Assembly: GCF_002269255.1 (NCBI RefSeq)
Contig: NZ_CP022823.1
Span: 2,480,001 to 2,544,000 of the forward strand
Direction: 5' to 3'
DNA: 64,000 nucleotides
From: Klebsiella quasivariicola
GTDB taxonomy: Bacteria > Pseudomonadota > Gammaproteobacteria > Enterobacterales > Enterobacteriaceae
Shown in pieces: positions 24,207 through 32,901 of this stretch (position 1 is the stretch's first letter; the number at the start of each line of letters is the position of its first letter). The translations under genes and the position numbers were made by a program. The notes below the pieces were generated by a model that saw only the letters and a list, made by a program, of their open reading frames with translations, was not told the DNA's origin and ran no database searches.

Positions 24207-24842
24207 ATGTTTACAGGTATTGTTCAGGGAACCGCGAAAGTGGTCTCCATTGATGATAAACCCAATTTTCGCACCCACGTGGTGGAGTTACCGGCACATA
24301 TGCTGGAGGGGCTGGAAACCGGCGCCTCTGTTGCCAATAATGGCTGCTGCCTGACGGTGACTGAAATCAACGGCGCGCGCATCAGCTTCGATTTGATGAA
24401 AGAGACACTGCGTATTACCAATCTCGGCGATATCAAGATCGGCGATGAAGTGAACGTTGAGCGAGCGGCGAAATTCAGCGACGAAATTGGCGGGCATTTA
24501 ATGTCCGGCCATATCATGACCACAGCAGAAATTGTGAAAATCCTCACTTCCGAAAATAATCGTCAGATCTGGTTTAAAGTGCAGGATCCGACGCTGATGA
24601 AATACATCCTCTATAAAGGATTCATCGGTATTGATGGCATTAGTCTGACGGTGGGAGAGGTCACGGCTACTCGTTTCTGCGTGCATCTTATTCCGGAGAC
24701 GTTGCAGCGGACCACGCTGGGAGCGAAAAAGCTGGGCGATCGCGTCAATATTGAGATCGATCCGCAGACCCAGGCGGTTGTCGATACGGTAGAGCGCGTG
24801 CTGGCGGCGAAAGAGATTGCGGCGAAGGTCAATGAAGCCTGA
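24207..24842 (+). CDS. ribC: Riboflavin synthase, alpha subunit
   Basis: This 211-residue enzyme dismutates two 6,7-dimethyl-8-ribityllumazine molecules to riboflavin. It begins with the conserved MFTGIVQGTAKV and is built of two similar lumazine-binding barrels (about 1-97 and 98-195). Each has a GA(S/E)xxxxG-type segment, seen as GASVANNGCCLTV and GIDGISLTV. AGGAG precedes the ATG. It is named ribE in some species. Confidence 0.96.
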   Translation: MFTGIVQGTAKVVSIDDKPNFRTHVVELPAHMLEGLETGASVANNGCCLTVTEINGARISFDLMKETLRITNLGDIKIGDEVNVERAAKFSDEIGGHLMSGHIMTTAEIVKILTSENNRQIWFKVQDPTLMKYILYKGFIGIDGISLTVGEVTATRFCVHLIPETLQRTTLGAKKLGDRVNIEIDPQTQAVVDTVERVLAAKEIAAKVNEA

Positions 24843-24848
24843 AAAAAA

Positions 24849-24870
24849 TCCCCCGCCGATCGGCGGGGGA
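24849..24870. terminator. Bidirectional terminator between ribC and cfa
   Basis: The 22-base perfect palindrome pairs TCCCCCGCCGA with TCGGCGGGGGA. On the minus strand a T7 run follows (cfa side). On the plus strand only GTGTTATTT follows. Confidence 0.8.
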
Positions 24871-24877
24871 GTGTTAT

Positions 24878-26026
24878 TTAACGGGCGACGCGCAGTCCAT
24901 GTTCAATACCGCGCGAGAACACCACCTGCCAGAGCTGAATGTCGCGGGCGCGGAAGGCGCCGGCGCAGGCGTTCAGATAATAGGTAAACATGCGTTTGAA
25001 ACGTTCTGAATAATTATCGGCAATTTCCGGCCAGCTGGCGAGGAAACGCTCATACCAGGCCATCAGGGTCGTGTCGTAATCGGCGCCGAAGTTGTGCCAG
25101 TCTTCCATCACAAAATGCTTCTCGCTGGCTTCGGCAATGTGACGCACGGAAGGCAGGCAGCCGTTAGGGAAGATATATTTATCGATCCACGGGTCAACAT
25201 TATGATCAGTGACTTTGGAACCGATAGTGTGCAGTAAGAAACGGCCATTGGGTTTCAAATTACGGTCGGCAACCTCGAAGTAGGTGGCGTAATTTTTCGG
25301 CCCCACGTGCTCAAACATGCCTACGGAGACAATGCGATCAAAGCTGTCATGCAGATCGCGATAATCCTGGAGACGAATCTCCACATCGAGATCGGCGCAA
25401 CGGGCCTGAGCCATCTTTTGCTGTTCAGCGGAGATAGTTACACCCACGACGCTGACCTGGAAGTGTCGTGCCATATATTCGGCAAGACCACCCCATCCAC
25501 AGCCGATATCCAATACCCGCATACCCGGTTCAAGCTCAAGCTTGCGGCAAATCAGATCCAGTTTGTCCTGCTGCGCGGCCTCAAGGGTTTGCGCCTCTTT
25601 CCAGTAACCGCAGGAATACTGCATGTAAGGGTCAAGCATCCGACTAAACAGATCGTTACCGAGGTCGTAATGCTCTTTGCCCACAATCCAGGCGCGTTTT
25701 TTACTTTGTAAATTAAACAGACGAGCGCCTGCTATGCGGAGTGTATCTTTGAAATGGTGAGGGAGCTGTTTTTCCAACCCGGCGCGTAACACCTTGTGGA
25801 AGAATATATCCAGACGCTCGCAGTCCCACCAGCCGTCCATATAGCTTTCGCCTAAACCCAGCGAACCTTCCTGCAAAACCCGTTTAAAAAAGAGAGGGTT
25901 TTTAACCCGCAGGTCTGACGGCGCGGAGCCATTGATTTCAATTCCCGCACGGCCTAATAATTCAGCTGCAATCCGGTACCAGTCATCATTTGGTACACTT
26001 ACTTCTTCTATACACGATGAACTCAT
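24878..26026 (-). CDS. cfa: Cyclopropane-fatty-acid-phospholipid synthase
   Basis: This 382-residue enzyme, identical in length to E. coli Cfa, adds a methylene from S-adenosylmethionine to unsaturated acyl chains of membrane lipids in stationary phase and acid. The SAM-binding loop VLDIGCGWGGLAEYMA is at about residues 171-186. The N-terminal lipid-binding region includes ESYMDGWWDCE. About 290 bp of untranslated sequence separates it from punC, in keeping with the long, small-RNA-controlled leader known in E. coli. Confidence 0.96.
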   Translation of the reverse strand: MSSSCIEEVSVPNDDWYRIAAELLGRAGIEINGSAPSDLRVKNPLFFKRVLQEGSLGLGESYMDGWWDCERLDIFFHKVLRAGLEKQLPHHFKDTLRIAGARLFNLQSKKRAWIVGKEHYDLGNDLFSRMLDPYMQYSCGYWKEAQTLEAAQQDKLDLICRKLELEPGMRVLDIGCGWGGLAEYMARHFQVSVVGVTISAEQQKMAQARCADLDVEIRLQDYRDLHDSFDRIVSVGMFEHVGPKNYATYFEVADRNLKPNGRFLLHTIGSKVTDHNVDPWIDKYIFPNGCLPSVRHIAEASEKHFVMEDWHNFGADYDTTLMAWYERFLASWPEIADNYSERFKRMFTYYLNACAGAFRARDIQLWQVVFSRGIEHGLRVAR

Positions 26027-26318
26027 AGCTTCTCCATCACGCCCAAGTGATCAGAACCTTAAAACAGCGTAGACGCTTTTTTGGCTTTGTGAGAAATCTC
26101 ACGGATAATCCGTGAAGTCGCTATCCGACGTAAACAGAGGAAGGGAGATAACCCTTGCCGAAAGGCCTTCCATGGTGAAACGAAGGCATCCTGCATCCGT
26201 TAATCTGTAACTATTTTCTATTTATGTGAACCCGGATCCAGTATAGGACGCTAAGTACTGGCTTTCAATAAAAATTTCTTAGCATGCTAACGACTGGTCC
26301 GGGTCCCGGCGAGGTAAG

Positions 26319-27500
26319 TTAAGCGTGGGAAGAGCGGGGAGTCAGCTCAGGTGTCTGCTGCAGACGAAAGCCTATCCCGGCTAAGCCAATCGAGACCAGC
26401 ATCACGCTGGTGGTGGTCAGCAGCGGCGTGGCGATCAGCGCGGATACCAGCAGACTGGTCAGGAAGCACAGGCCAAGCTGCAGGGTATTCTGCAGCGCCG
26501 CTGCCCGGCCGGTCGCCTGCGGGAAAGGCTTCAGCGCCTGAGCAACCACGATGGGGTAGATCCCGCCGTTGACCACTGCCATCAGGCAGAAAGGGATCAT
26601 TAACGCCACCAGCGAGGCATGCGTCTGTAGACCGACCAGCCAGGTGGCGGCTACGCTGACGGCGAAGACCACCAGCAGCCACGGCAGCATCTGTTGACCG
26701 GACCACTTTTGCAGCAGCGCGCGGCAGCCATAGCCTCCCACCAGAAAGGCGATGGTCTGTGGGATGTAGCTCAGGCCGATGGCGGTTGGGCCGTAGCCCA
26801 TCTCGTGCAGGATAAAAGGCGATCCCGTGAGCCAGGCGAAGAAGCTGGCGGAACAGGCGGCGTAGATCAGGACATTGCCGCTGTATTCACGCGAACGCAG
26901 CAGTGCGAGGAAGGTGATCTTCTGCTGTGTCACGGCGACTGGCTTTGCCGCTGCCTTCAGGCGCAATGCCGGCAGCATCAGCAGCAAGGTAATTGCAAAC
27001 AAGGTGGCGAAGATGGCCTGCCACTCAAAGTGAATCAACAACCAGCTGCCCAGCAGCGGGGCCAACGCTGGCGATAATCCCACCAGCGGCATAATGGTAG
27101 CGAAGATACGGTTAGTCCGCTGTGCGGGATAGTAATCGGTGACCATTGCCTGCCAGGTAACCGCCGCGGCACAGACGCCGATCGCCTGCAGAAAGCGCAG
27201 CGCCAGCATCAGAGTGGCATTGTGCACCCACAGCATTCCCAGACAGCCGAGAGCGAAAATCGCCAGCCCGCTCAGGAGCACCGGTTTACGCCCGTAGCGA
27301 TCTGACAGCGGCCCCCAAAACAGCTGGCCCAGTGCGAAGCCAGCGAGAAACAGACTCAGGCTGGCGCTGATTGAGGCGGGGGAGGTATTGAGATCCTGCT
27401 GCATGGCGGCAAACGCCGGCAGGTACATATCGGTGGCCAGAAAGCCCAGCACGCTCAGGCCAGCCAGCCAGACTAAAAATCCTTTCCCAGGTTGTGACAT
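26319..27500 (-). CDS. punC: MFS transporter PunC (YdhC), Bcr/CflA subfamily
   Basis: This 393-residue protein has twelve helices and the MFS motif GPLSDRYGRKPVLL after helix 2. E. coli PunC imports purine nucleosides and is activated by the divergent LysR gene punR, the arrangement seen here. It starts MSQPGKGFLVWLAGLS. Confidence 0.92.
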   Translation of the reverse strand: MSQPGKGFLVWLAGLSVLGFLATDMYLPAFAAMQQDLNTSPASISASLSLFLAGFALGQLFWGPLSDRYGRKPVLLSGLAIFALGCLGMLWVHNATLMLALRFLQAIGVCAAAVTWQAMVTDYYPAQRTNRIFATIMPLVGLSPALAPLLGSWLLIHFEWQAIFATLFAITLLLMLPALRLKAAAKPVAVTQQKITFLALLRSREYSGNVLIYAACSASFFAWLTGSPFILHEMGYGPTAIGLSYIPQTIAFLVGGYGCRALLQKWSGQQMLPWLLVVFAVSVAATWLVGLQTHASLVALMIPFCLMAVVNGGIYPIVVAQALKPFPQATGRAAALQNTLQLGLCFLTSLLVSALIATPLLTTTSVMLVSIGLAGIGFRLQQTPELTPRSSHA

Positions 27501-27611
27501 AACGTTCTCATTTTTGACGGCAGGTACGATGGCGCAGAGTGTAGGCAGTGCATTGTGGCTTGTGAAACGCTAATATTTGTCACATGCATTCAAAAAATTT
27601 GCAGGCAGAAT

Positions 27612-28523
27612 ATGTGGTCTGAATACTCTCTGGAAGTGGTTGATGCCGTTGCCCGTAATGGCAGTTTCAGCGCTGCCGCGCAGGAGCTGCACCGGGTCCC
27701 TTCCGCGGTCAGCTATACCGTGCGTCAGCTTGAAGAATGGCTGGCGGTTCCCTTGTTTGAGCGGCGTCATCGTGACGTGGCGCTGACCCCGGCTGGAGTC
27801 TGGTTCTTACAGGAAGGGCGCTCTGTTATCAAAAAAATGCAGATCACCCGCCAGCAGTGTCAGCAAATCGCCAACGGCTGGCGCGGACAGTTGTCGATCG
27901 CGGTGGACGATATTGTGAAACCGGCGCGCATGCGCCAGATGATCGTCGATTTCTATCGCCATTTTCCCGACGTCGAACTGATCGTCTTTCAGGAGGTATT
28001 CAACGGCGTGTGGGATGCCCTGGCCGATGGCCGTGTAGAGCTGGCGATCGGCGCAACGCGATCTATCCCGGTCGGCGGCCGCTATGCGTTCCGCGATATG
28101 GGAATGCTGAGCTGGGACTGCGTGGTGTCAAGCGATCATCCGCTGGCGAAGATGGATGGCCCTCTGAGCGACGATGTTCTGCGCAACTGGCCGTCGCTGG
28201 TGCGAGAGGATACCTCACGTTCACTGCCCAAACGAACGACATGGTTACTGGATAATCAGAAGAGGGTGGTCGTTCCCGACTGGGAGTCGTCTGCTACCTG
28301 TCTGTCGGCTGGACTTTGCGTCGGTATGGTGCCGAGCCATTTTGCCCGTCCATGGATAGATCGCGGTGAATGGACCGCACTGGCGCTGGAAAATCCGTTC
28401 CCGGATGCCGCCTGCTGCCTGACGTGGCAGCAGAGTGACGCTTCACCGGCGCTGAACTGGATGCTGGACTATCTGGGAGACAGCGATACGCTAAACCGGG
28501 AGTGGCTGCGGGCGCCGGAATGA
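27612..28523 (+). CDS. punR: LysR-family activator PunR (YdhB)
   Basis: This is a 303-residue LysR protein. The helix-turn-helix sits at the N-terminus (MWSEYSLEVVDAVARNGSFS, VPSAVSYTVRQLEEWL), followed by an effector domain with WRGQLSIAVDDIV. The start MWSEYSLEV matches the E. coli protein; the frame extends 19 codons upstream into the promoter. It is divergent from punC with 111 bp between starts. Confidence 0.92.
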   Translation: MWSEYSLEVVDAVARNGSFSAAAQELHRVPSAVSYTVRQLEEWLAVPLFERRHRDVALTPAGVWFLQEGRSVIKKMQITRQQCQQIANGWRGQLSIAVDDIVKPARMRQMIVDFYRHFPDVELIVFQEVFNGVWDALADGRVELAIGATRSIPVGGRYAFRDMGMLSWDCVVSSDHPLAKMDGPLSDDVLRNWPSLVREDTSRSLPKRTTWLLDNQKRVVVPDWESSATCLSAGLCVGMVPSHFARPWIDRGEWTALALENPFPDAACCLTWQQSDASPALNWMLDYLGDSDTLNREWLRAPE

Positions 28524-28541
28524 TCCGCGCCCGCAGAGGCC

Positions 28542-29567
28542 TTAGCGGCGATAATCGACAAACGGGCCATCCGCCACCGAGCGGCGTTCGACCAGTCGGG
28601 GATGAACTTCGATAGACTGTGACTCTTCACGCTTGTTGACGATACGATCCAACAGCATGTTAAACGCGGCTTCGCCCAGCGAATCTTTTGGCTGATGAAT
28701 GGTAGTCAACGCCGGGCTGAAATAGCGGGCGTTGCGCACATTATCATAACCGATCAGCGAAATGTCCTGCGGCACGCGCAGCCCCATTTCGTCTGCGGCG
28801 CAGATAGCGCCCATCGCCATGATATCGCCACCGCAGAATACCGCCGTTGGGCGATGCTGCTGGTTCAGGATCTGCTGCATTGCCCGGTAGCCGGACTCAG
28901 GTTCGAAGTCGCCCTGCACAATCCAGTTTTCCGGCACGTTGATATGCGCTTCTTTCATTGCCTGCATAAAACCGGCCAGGCGTCCTGCGCCGGTATTGCG
29001 CTCCAGCGGCCCCGGGATCACGCCGATTTCGCGATGACCACGCTCAATCAGATAGCGTCCGGCAATATAACCGCCCTGGAAGGCGTTATCGATCACCGCA
29101 TCGGTAAAATCAGCTTTCGCTTCGCCCCAGTCCATCACCACCATCGGAATATGGCGGTATTCTTCCAGCATGCTCAGAACCGAATCCGGATACTCAGAAC
29201 ACATCACCAGCAGACCGTCGACGCGCTTTTGCGCCATCATCGACAGATAGGCGCGCTGTTTTTCCGGATCGTTCCAAGCGTTACCCAGGATCAGGGTATA
29301 GCCCTTCTGGAAGCAGCTCTTTTCCACGGACTCAATAATTTCAGCGAAATAGGCGGCTTCGCTACTGGTCGCCAGCAGGCCAATCGATTTTGTATGATTG
29401 ACTTTCAGGCTGCGGGCCACGGCGCTCGGCGAGTAGTGCAGCTCTTTGATCGCCGCCCACACCGCATTACGCGTCTCTTCGGCAACGAAACGGGTTTTGT
29501 TAATTACATGTGATACAGTTGTAGTGGAAACGTTTGCGCGCTTCGCTACATCTTTAATAGTTGCCAT
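28542..29567 (-). CDS. purR: Purine repressor PurR
   Basis: This is a 341-residue LacI-family repressor. The helix-turn-helix and hinge helix occupy residues 1-57 (MATIKDVAKRANVSTTTVSH, YSPSAVARSLKV). The rest is the corepressor domain that binds hypoxanthine or guanine. Length and sequence match E. coli PurR. One PurR box lies upstream and a second within the first codons, as in E. coli autoregulation. Confidence 0.97.
   Translation of the reverse strand: MATIKDVAKRANVSTTTVSHVINKTRFVAEETRNAVWAAIKELHYSPSAVARSLKVNHTKSIGLLATSSEAAYFAEIIESVEKSCFQKGYTLILGNAWNDPEKQRAYLSMMAQKRVDGLLVMCSEYPDSVLSMLEEYRHIPMVVMDWGEAKADFTDAVIDNAFQGGYIAGRYLIERGHREIGVIPGPLERNTGAGRLAGFMQAMKEAHINVPENWIVQGDFEPESGYRAMQQILNQQHRPTAVFCGGDIMAMGAICAADEMGLRVPQDISLIGYDNVRNARYFSPALTTIHQPKDSLGEAAFNMLLDRIVNKREESQSIEVHPRLVERRSVADGPFVDYRR
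29524..29539 (-). promoter_or_regulatory. PurR operator inside the purR coding sequence
   Basis: The minus strand reads GCGCAAACGTTTCCAC, centred on AAACGTTT, at codons 10-15 of purR. It corresponds to the second autoregulatory operator known in E. coli purR. Confidence 0.75.
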
Positions 29568-29610
29568 TACATCTCACTCCATGCCTTGACCTGATCGCCT
29601 GATCATCGAT

Positions 29611-29626
29611 ACGTAAACGTTTGCCT
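29611..29626. promoter_or_regulatory. PurR operator upstream of purR
   Basis: ACGTAAACGTTTGCCT matches the PurR consensus (ACGCAAACGTTTNCGT type) and is centred about 51 bp before the purR start. It fits the first autoregulatory operator. Confidence 0.8.
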
Positions 29627-29862
29627 ACACACACCCTGAATACAATTTTCAACATTGCATCACGTCGGGAAAACGACACAGAACGACAGGAAGGGGTCAA
29701 TGGCCGATACGCTTTTAAATTAGCGTGGGATTTTGTCCGATCTTGGGGCAAAGTGGAAGAGCAAAAATGTGCATCGCCCTAAATCCCGGAAGATTTTTGC
29801 GATTTTTTGTGCAAAAATGAGCAAGCTCACTTTTGGTGTGGGGATAACTAGAGGGAAAAATG

Positions 29863-29952
29863 ATGGATACCAATTTAAAGTTTTCGCTGATCACCACGAT
29901 TATTGCTCTCGGCGTGATTGTCGCTTTCAGCCTGACCGCCATACTGCACTAA
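29863..29952 (+). CDS. ynhF: Small membrane protein YnhF
   Basis: This 29-residue frame reads MDTNLKFSLITTIIALGVIV followed by AFSLTAILH, one membrane helix. It closely matches E. coli YnhF, a 29-residue stress-induced membrane peptide encoded at the same place next to purR. GAGGG lies 7 bases before the second of two adjacent ATGs, which gives the E. coli length. Confidence 0.88.
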   Translation: MDTNLKFSLITTIIALGVIVAFSLTAILH

Positions 29953-29963
29953 GTTTCCGCTGC

Positions 29964-29984
29964 GGGAGGAGCGCGCCTCCTCCC
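29964..29984 (+). terminator. Possible hairpin after ynhF
   Basis: The 8-bp stem GGGAGGAG/CTCCTCCC with a 5-base loop begins 11 bases after the ynhF stop. No T-run follows at once, so it may attenuate rather than terminate. Confidence 0.4.
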
Positions 29985-30118
29985 TCTCCACCGCTATTAT
30001 TATCAATTCTGCAAAAATCTTTTGTCATTTCGTTCACTTTTGTTTTTTTGTGATTGATGTCATGCTTTTGACTTCTGATGTTACGCCGTCCTCTCTGACG
30101 GCCTGATGGAGTCATTGA

Positions 30119-31285
30119 ATGAAAATCAACTTTCCTTTACTCGCGCTGGCGATCGGCGCCTTTGGCATCGGCACCACCGAGTTCTCCCCGATGGGATTGC
30201 TGCCGGTGATTGCGAAAGGTGTGGACGTCTCGATACCGGTGGCGGGAATGCTGATCAGTGCGTATGCCATCGGCGTCATGGTCGGCGCACCGCTGATGAC
30301 CCTGCTGTTGTCACATCGCGCACGGCGCAATGCGCTGATTTTTCTGATGGGGATCTTCACCGTCGGCAACCTGTTGTCATCCATCGCGCCGGATTACACC
30401 ACGCTGTTGCTGTCGCGCATTATTACCAGCCTCAACCACGGCGCGTTCTTTGGCCTGGGGTCGGTGGTGGCGGCCAGCGTTGTACCGAAACATAAGCAGG
30501 CCAGCGCGGTAGCCACCATGTTTATGGGACTCACTATCGCCAACATTGGCGGTGTACCGGCGGCCACCTGGCTTGGCGAAACCATTGGCTGGAGAATGTC
30601 TTTCCTCGCCACCGCGGGGTTAGGCCTGCTGGCAATGGTCAGCTTGTGGTTCTCCCTGCCGAAGGGCAGTGCGGGTGAACGCCCTGAAGTCAAAAAAGAG
30701 CTGGCCGTCCTGTTGCGCCCTCAGGTGCTCTCTGCCTTGCTGACTACCGTCCTGGGCGCGGGTGCGATGTTTACGCTGTATACCTACATTTCGCCAGTGC
30801 TCAATACGCTGACCCACGCTTCATCGCTGTTCATTACCGCGATGCTGGTGCTGATTGGCGTCGGCTTTTCGCTGGGTAACTATCTGGGCGGTAAATTCGC
30901 CGACCGGTCGGTCTCCGGCACCCTGAAAGGATTTCTGCTGCTGCTGATGGCGATCATGCTGGCAATCCCGCTGCTGGCGCAATCTCAGGTCGGGGCGGCC
31001 ATCAGCATGATTGTCTGGGGCGCTGCCACCTTTGCGGTAGTGCCACCGCTGCAGATGCGCGTCATGCGCGTGGCACATGAAGCGCCGGGACTCTCTTCTT
31101 CGGTGAATATCGGCGCGTTTAACCTCGGCAACGCGCTGGGCGCTGCCGCCGGTGGGGCGGTGATCTCTGGCGGACTGGGCTATGCGTTTGTGCCGGTGAT
31201 GGGGGCGATTATCGCCGGTCTGGCGCTGCTGCTGGTCTGGTTTAGCGGACGAGCGCAGCCGGAAGAGGCTTTCGCCAGCCAGTAA
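30119..31285 (+). CDS. ydhP: MFS transporter YdhP
   Basis: This 388-residue protein of the DHA1 drug-efflux type has twelve helices. It begins MKINFPLLALAIGAFGIGTT, a strongly conserved first helix of the arabinose-exporter/chloramphenicol-resistance group. The E. coli orthologue YdhP lies at the same position between purR and sodB. The substrate is not established. Confidence 0.92.
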   Translation: MKINFPLLALAIGAFGIGTTEFSPMGLLPVIAKGVDVSIPVAGMLISAYAIGVMVGAPLMTLLLSHRARRNALIFLMGIFTVGNLLSSIAPDYTTLLLSRIITSLNHGAFFGLGSVVAASVVPKHKQASAVATMFMGLTIANIGGVPAATWLGETIGWRMSFLATAGLGLLAMVSLWFSLPKGSAGERPEVKKELAVLLRPQVLSALLTTVLGAGAMFTLYTYISPVLNTLTHASSLFITAMLVLIGVGFSLGNYLGGKFADRSVSGTLKGFLLLLMAIMLAIPLLAQSQVGAAISMIVWGAATFAVVPPLQMRVMRVAHEAPGLSSSVNIGAFNLGNALGAAAGGAVISGGLGYAFVPVMGAIIAGLALLLVWFSGRAQPEEAFASQ

Positions 31286-31312
31286 TCATTGGATGGGGAA
31301 GGGCTAAAAAAG

Positions 31313-31342
31313 AACCGCAGCCGGGGAGACCCTGCTGCGGTT
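31313..31342 (-). terminator. Terminator after sodB
   Basis: An 8-bp stem, AACCGCAG/CTGCGGTT, is followed on the minus strand by CTTTTTT, just past the sodB stop. It faces ydhP and may serve both genes. Confidence 0.75.
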
Positions 31343-31348
31343 TGTCGT

Positions 31349-31930
31349 TTATGCCGCCAGGTTGGCCGCAACAAACTTCCAGTTAACCAGCGCCCAGAAA
31401 TGGTCCAGATAGCTTGGACGGGCATTGCGGTAATCGATGTAGTAAGCGTGTTCCCAGACGTCAACGGTCAGCAGCGGTTTCGCATCAGTGGTCAGCGGCG
31501 TACCGGCGTTGCTGGTGGAGACGATAGCCAGGCTGCCGTCAGCATTTTTGACCAGCCAGGTCCAGCCGGCGCCAAAGTTTTTCGCTGCGGCATCGGTAAA
31601 TTTCGCTTTAAAATCAGCAAAGCTGCCGAAGGATTTTGCAATCGCTGCCGCTAATTCGCCTTCCGGTTCACCGCCGGCGTTTGGCGCCAGGCAGTTCCAG
31701 TAGAAAGTATGGTTCCATACCTGCGCTGCGTTGTTGAATACGCCGCCTTCAGAAGTGCGCACGATCTCTTCGAGGGATTTGTCTTCGAACGCGGTGCCTT
31801 TGATCAGGTTGTTGAGGTTAGTGACATATGCCTGGTGGTGTTTACCGTAGTGGTATTCCAGGGTTTCTGCGGAAATGTGCGGCGCCAGGGCGTCTTTTGC
31901 ATATGGTAATGCAGGTAATTCAAACGACAT
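31349..31930 (-). CDS. sodB: Iron superoxide dismutase
   Basis: This 193-residue cytoplasmic enzyme converts superoxide to peroxide and oxygen. The metal ligands H27, H74, D157 and H161 are all present, and Q70 marks the iron rather than manganese type. The start at MSFELPALPY is set by GGAG upstream and the family length; the frame runs on 27 codons without support. The start region is complementary to the RyhB core, fitting iron-dependent control. Confidence 0.97.
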   Translation of the reverse strand: MSFELPALPYAKDALAPHISAETLEYHYGKHHQAYVTNLNNLIKGTAFEDKSLEEIVRTSEGGVFNNAAQVWNHTFYWNCLAPNAGGEPEGELAAAIAKSFGSFADFKAKFTDAAAKNFGAGWTWLVKNADGSLAIVSTSNAGTPLTTDAKPLLTVDVWEHAYYIDYRNARPSYLDHFWALVNWKFVAANLAA

Positions 31931-31934
31931 TGCT
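31924..31934 (-). promoter_or_regulatory. RyhB pairing site over the sodB start codon
   Basis: The sodB message reads AGCAAUGUCGU across its start codon. This is the perfect complement of ACGACAUUGCU, the core of E. coli RyhB as I recall it. RyhB is known to block sodB translation at low iron. Confidence 0.65.
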
Positions 31935-32415
31935 ACTCTCCTTATAACTTTTTGTTTTATCTCACATTGACAGGATGAGGTTTTCACCTGAATCGTGTTC
32001 TGACCGCCCAACGCTGTCGCGTCCCGGGCGTGTTATTGTATTGAGAATGTTAACATTTGCCGCCGGCAGTGAAAAGCCTTACCACCATAAAGGTTATTGT
32101 GACAGGCGCAACTGTCGAAGACTTAACCGTTTTCTGGAAAACCGAGGCGCTTTCCGCCTGGTAATGTAACAAAAATGTATTAGTAGCCAGTATCTGCCGT
32201 TGTGAATTCTGTCGTTGACAGGTCAACCCGACCGCTTTCCCTAAATGGCGGCCGCGTTGCACAACCACTGCATGCTAGCCAATCTTTGTTAAATCAACTT
32301 ATTAAATTAAATATGCATCCAGGCAATCACCGCTATGCCAATAATTCATTGTCTATTTTCATATTTGTATGACAAATATAGCCACCCGACGAAAGTGACC
32401 AACAGGATGTTCACG
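31935..32415. other. 480-bp gap between sodB and the AraC gene
   Basis: It holds the sodB leader and promoter and the AraC promoter region. No small frame with a ribosome site was seen. Short imperfect hairpins occur around 32100-32165, without a T-run. Confidence 0.5.
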
Positions 32416-32901
32416 ATGAAAAGAACAGATGAGGTGGTGAGTCCAAAAATGATCCCGGTGGTGCAGGGGATCGTTGACTGGATCGAAGCCCACATATTTG
32501 ACACCCTGCCGGTGAGCGCGATTGCCAAAAAGTCCGGGTATTCGCACTGGTATTTCCAGCGGCAATTCGCCATGGTGACCGGCTGTACGTTAGCGAATTA
32601 CGTCAGTCGGCGGAAGATGTCCATTGCGACGATCTATTTAACGCAGACCCAGGCCTCTATGCAGAGTATCTCTGAGAGTCTCGGTTACGAGGGACAGGCG
32701 GCATTCTGTCGTGCTTTCCGCCGTCACTTTGGCATGTCGCCGACCCGCTATCGTCGTGAAACGCCGGGCAAAGAGAGCAATTTGCAATATCCTCTGCGGG
32801 TGGGGATGGGGAACGAGCAGGGGAGGCGGCCTGCCGCGTCGGCGGCAGACCGGGATCAGCGAATGGTTTTCGGCGTCATGACGCGACGGGCGCCAACGTA
32901 A
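32416..32901 (+). CDS. AraC-family regulator of the SoxS/MarA/RamA size class
   Basis: This 161-residue protein has two helix-turn-helices: VSAIAKKSGYSHWYFQRQFA and QSISESLGYEGQAAFCRAF, followed by GMSPTRYRRE. That is the layout of MarA, SoxS and RamA, but with a 45-residue C-terminal tail. The start has AGGA eight bases upstream; 32407 is an alternative. The gene is absent from this place in E. coli. Its last 46 bases overlap the convergent mepH gene. Its targets are unknown; it is not ramA or rarA by sequence as I know them. Confidence 0.78.
   Translation: MKRTDEVVSPKMIPVVQGIVDWIEAHIFDTLPVSAIAKKSGYSHWYFQRQFAMVTGCTLANYVSRRKMSIATIYLTQTQASMQSISESLGYEGQAAFCRAFRRHFGMSPTRYRRETPGKESNLQYPLRVGMGNEQGRRPAASAADRDQRMVFGVMTRRAPT

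Noticed and set aside
26279..26290. TTAGCATGCTAA palindrome between punC and cfa as a terminator
   Set aside because: It has no loop and a weak AT stem; it resembles a SlyA- or MarR-type site only loosely.
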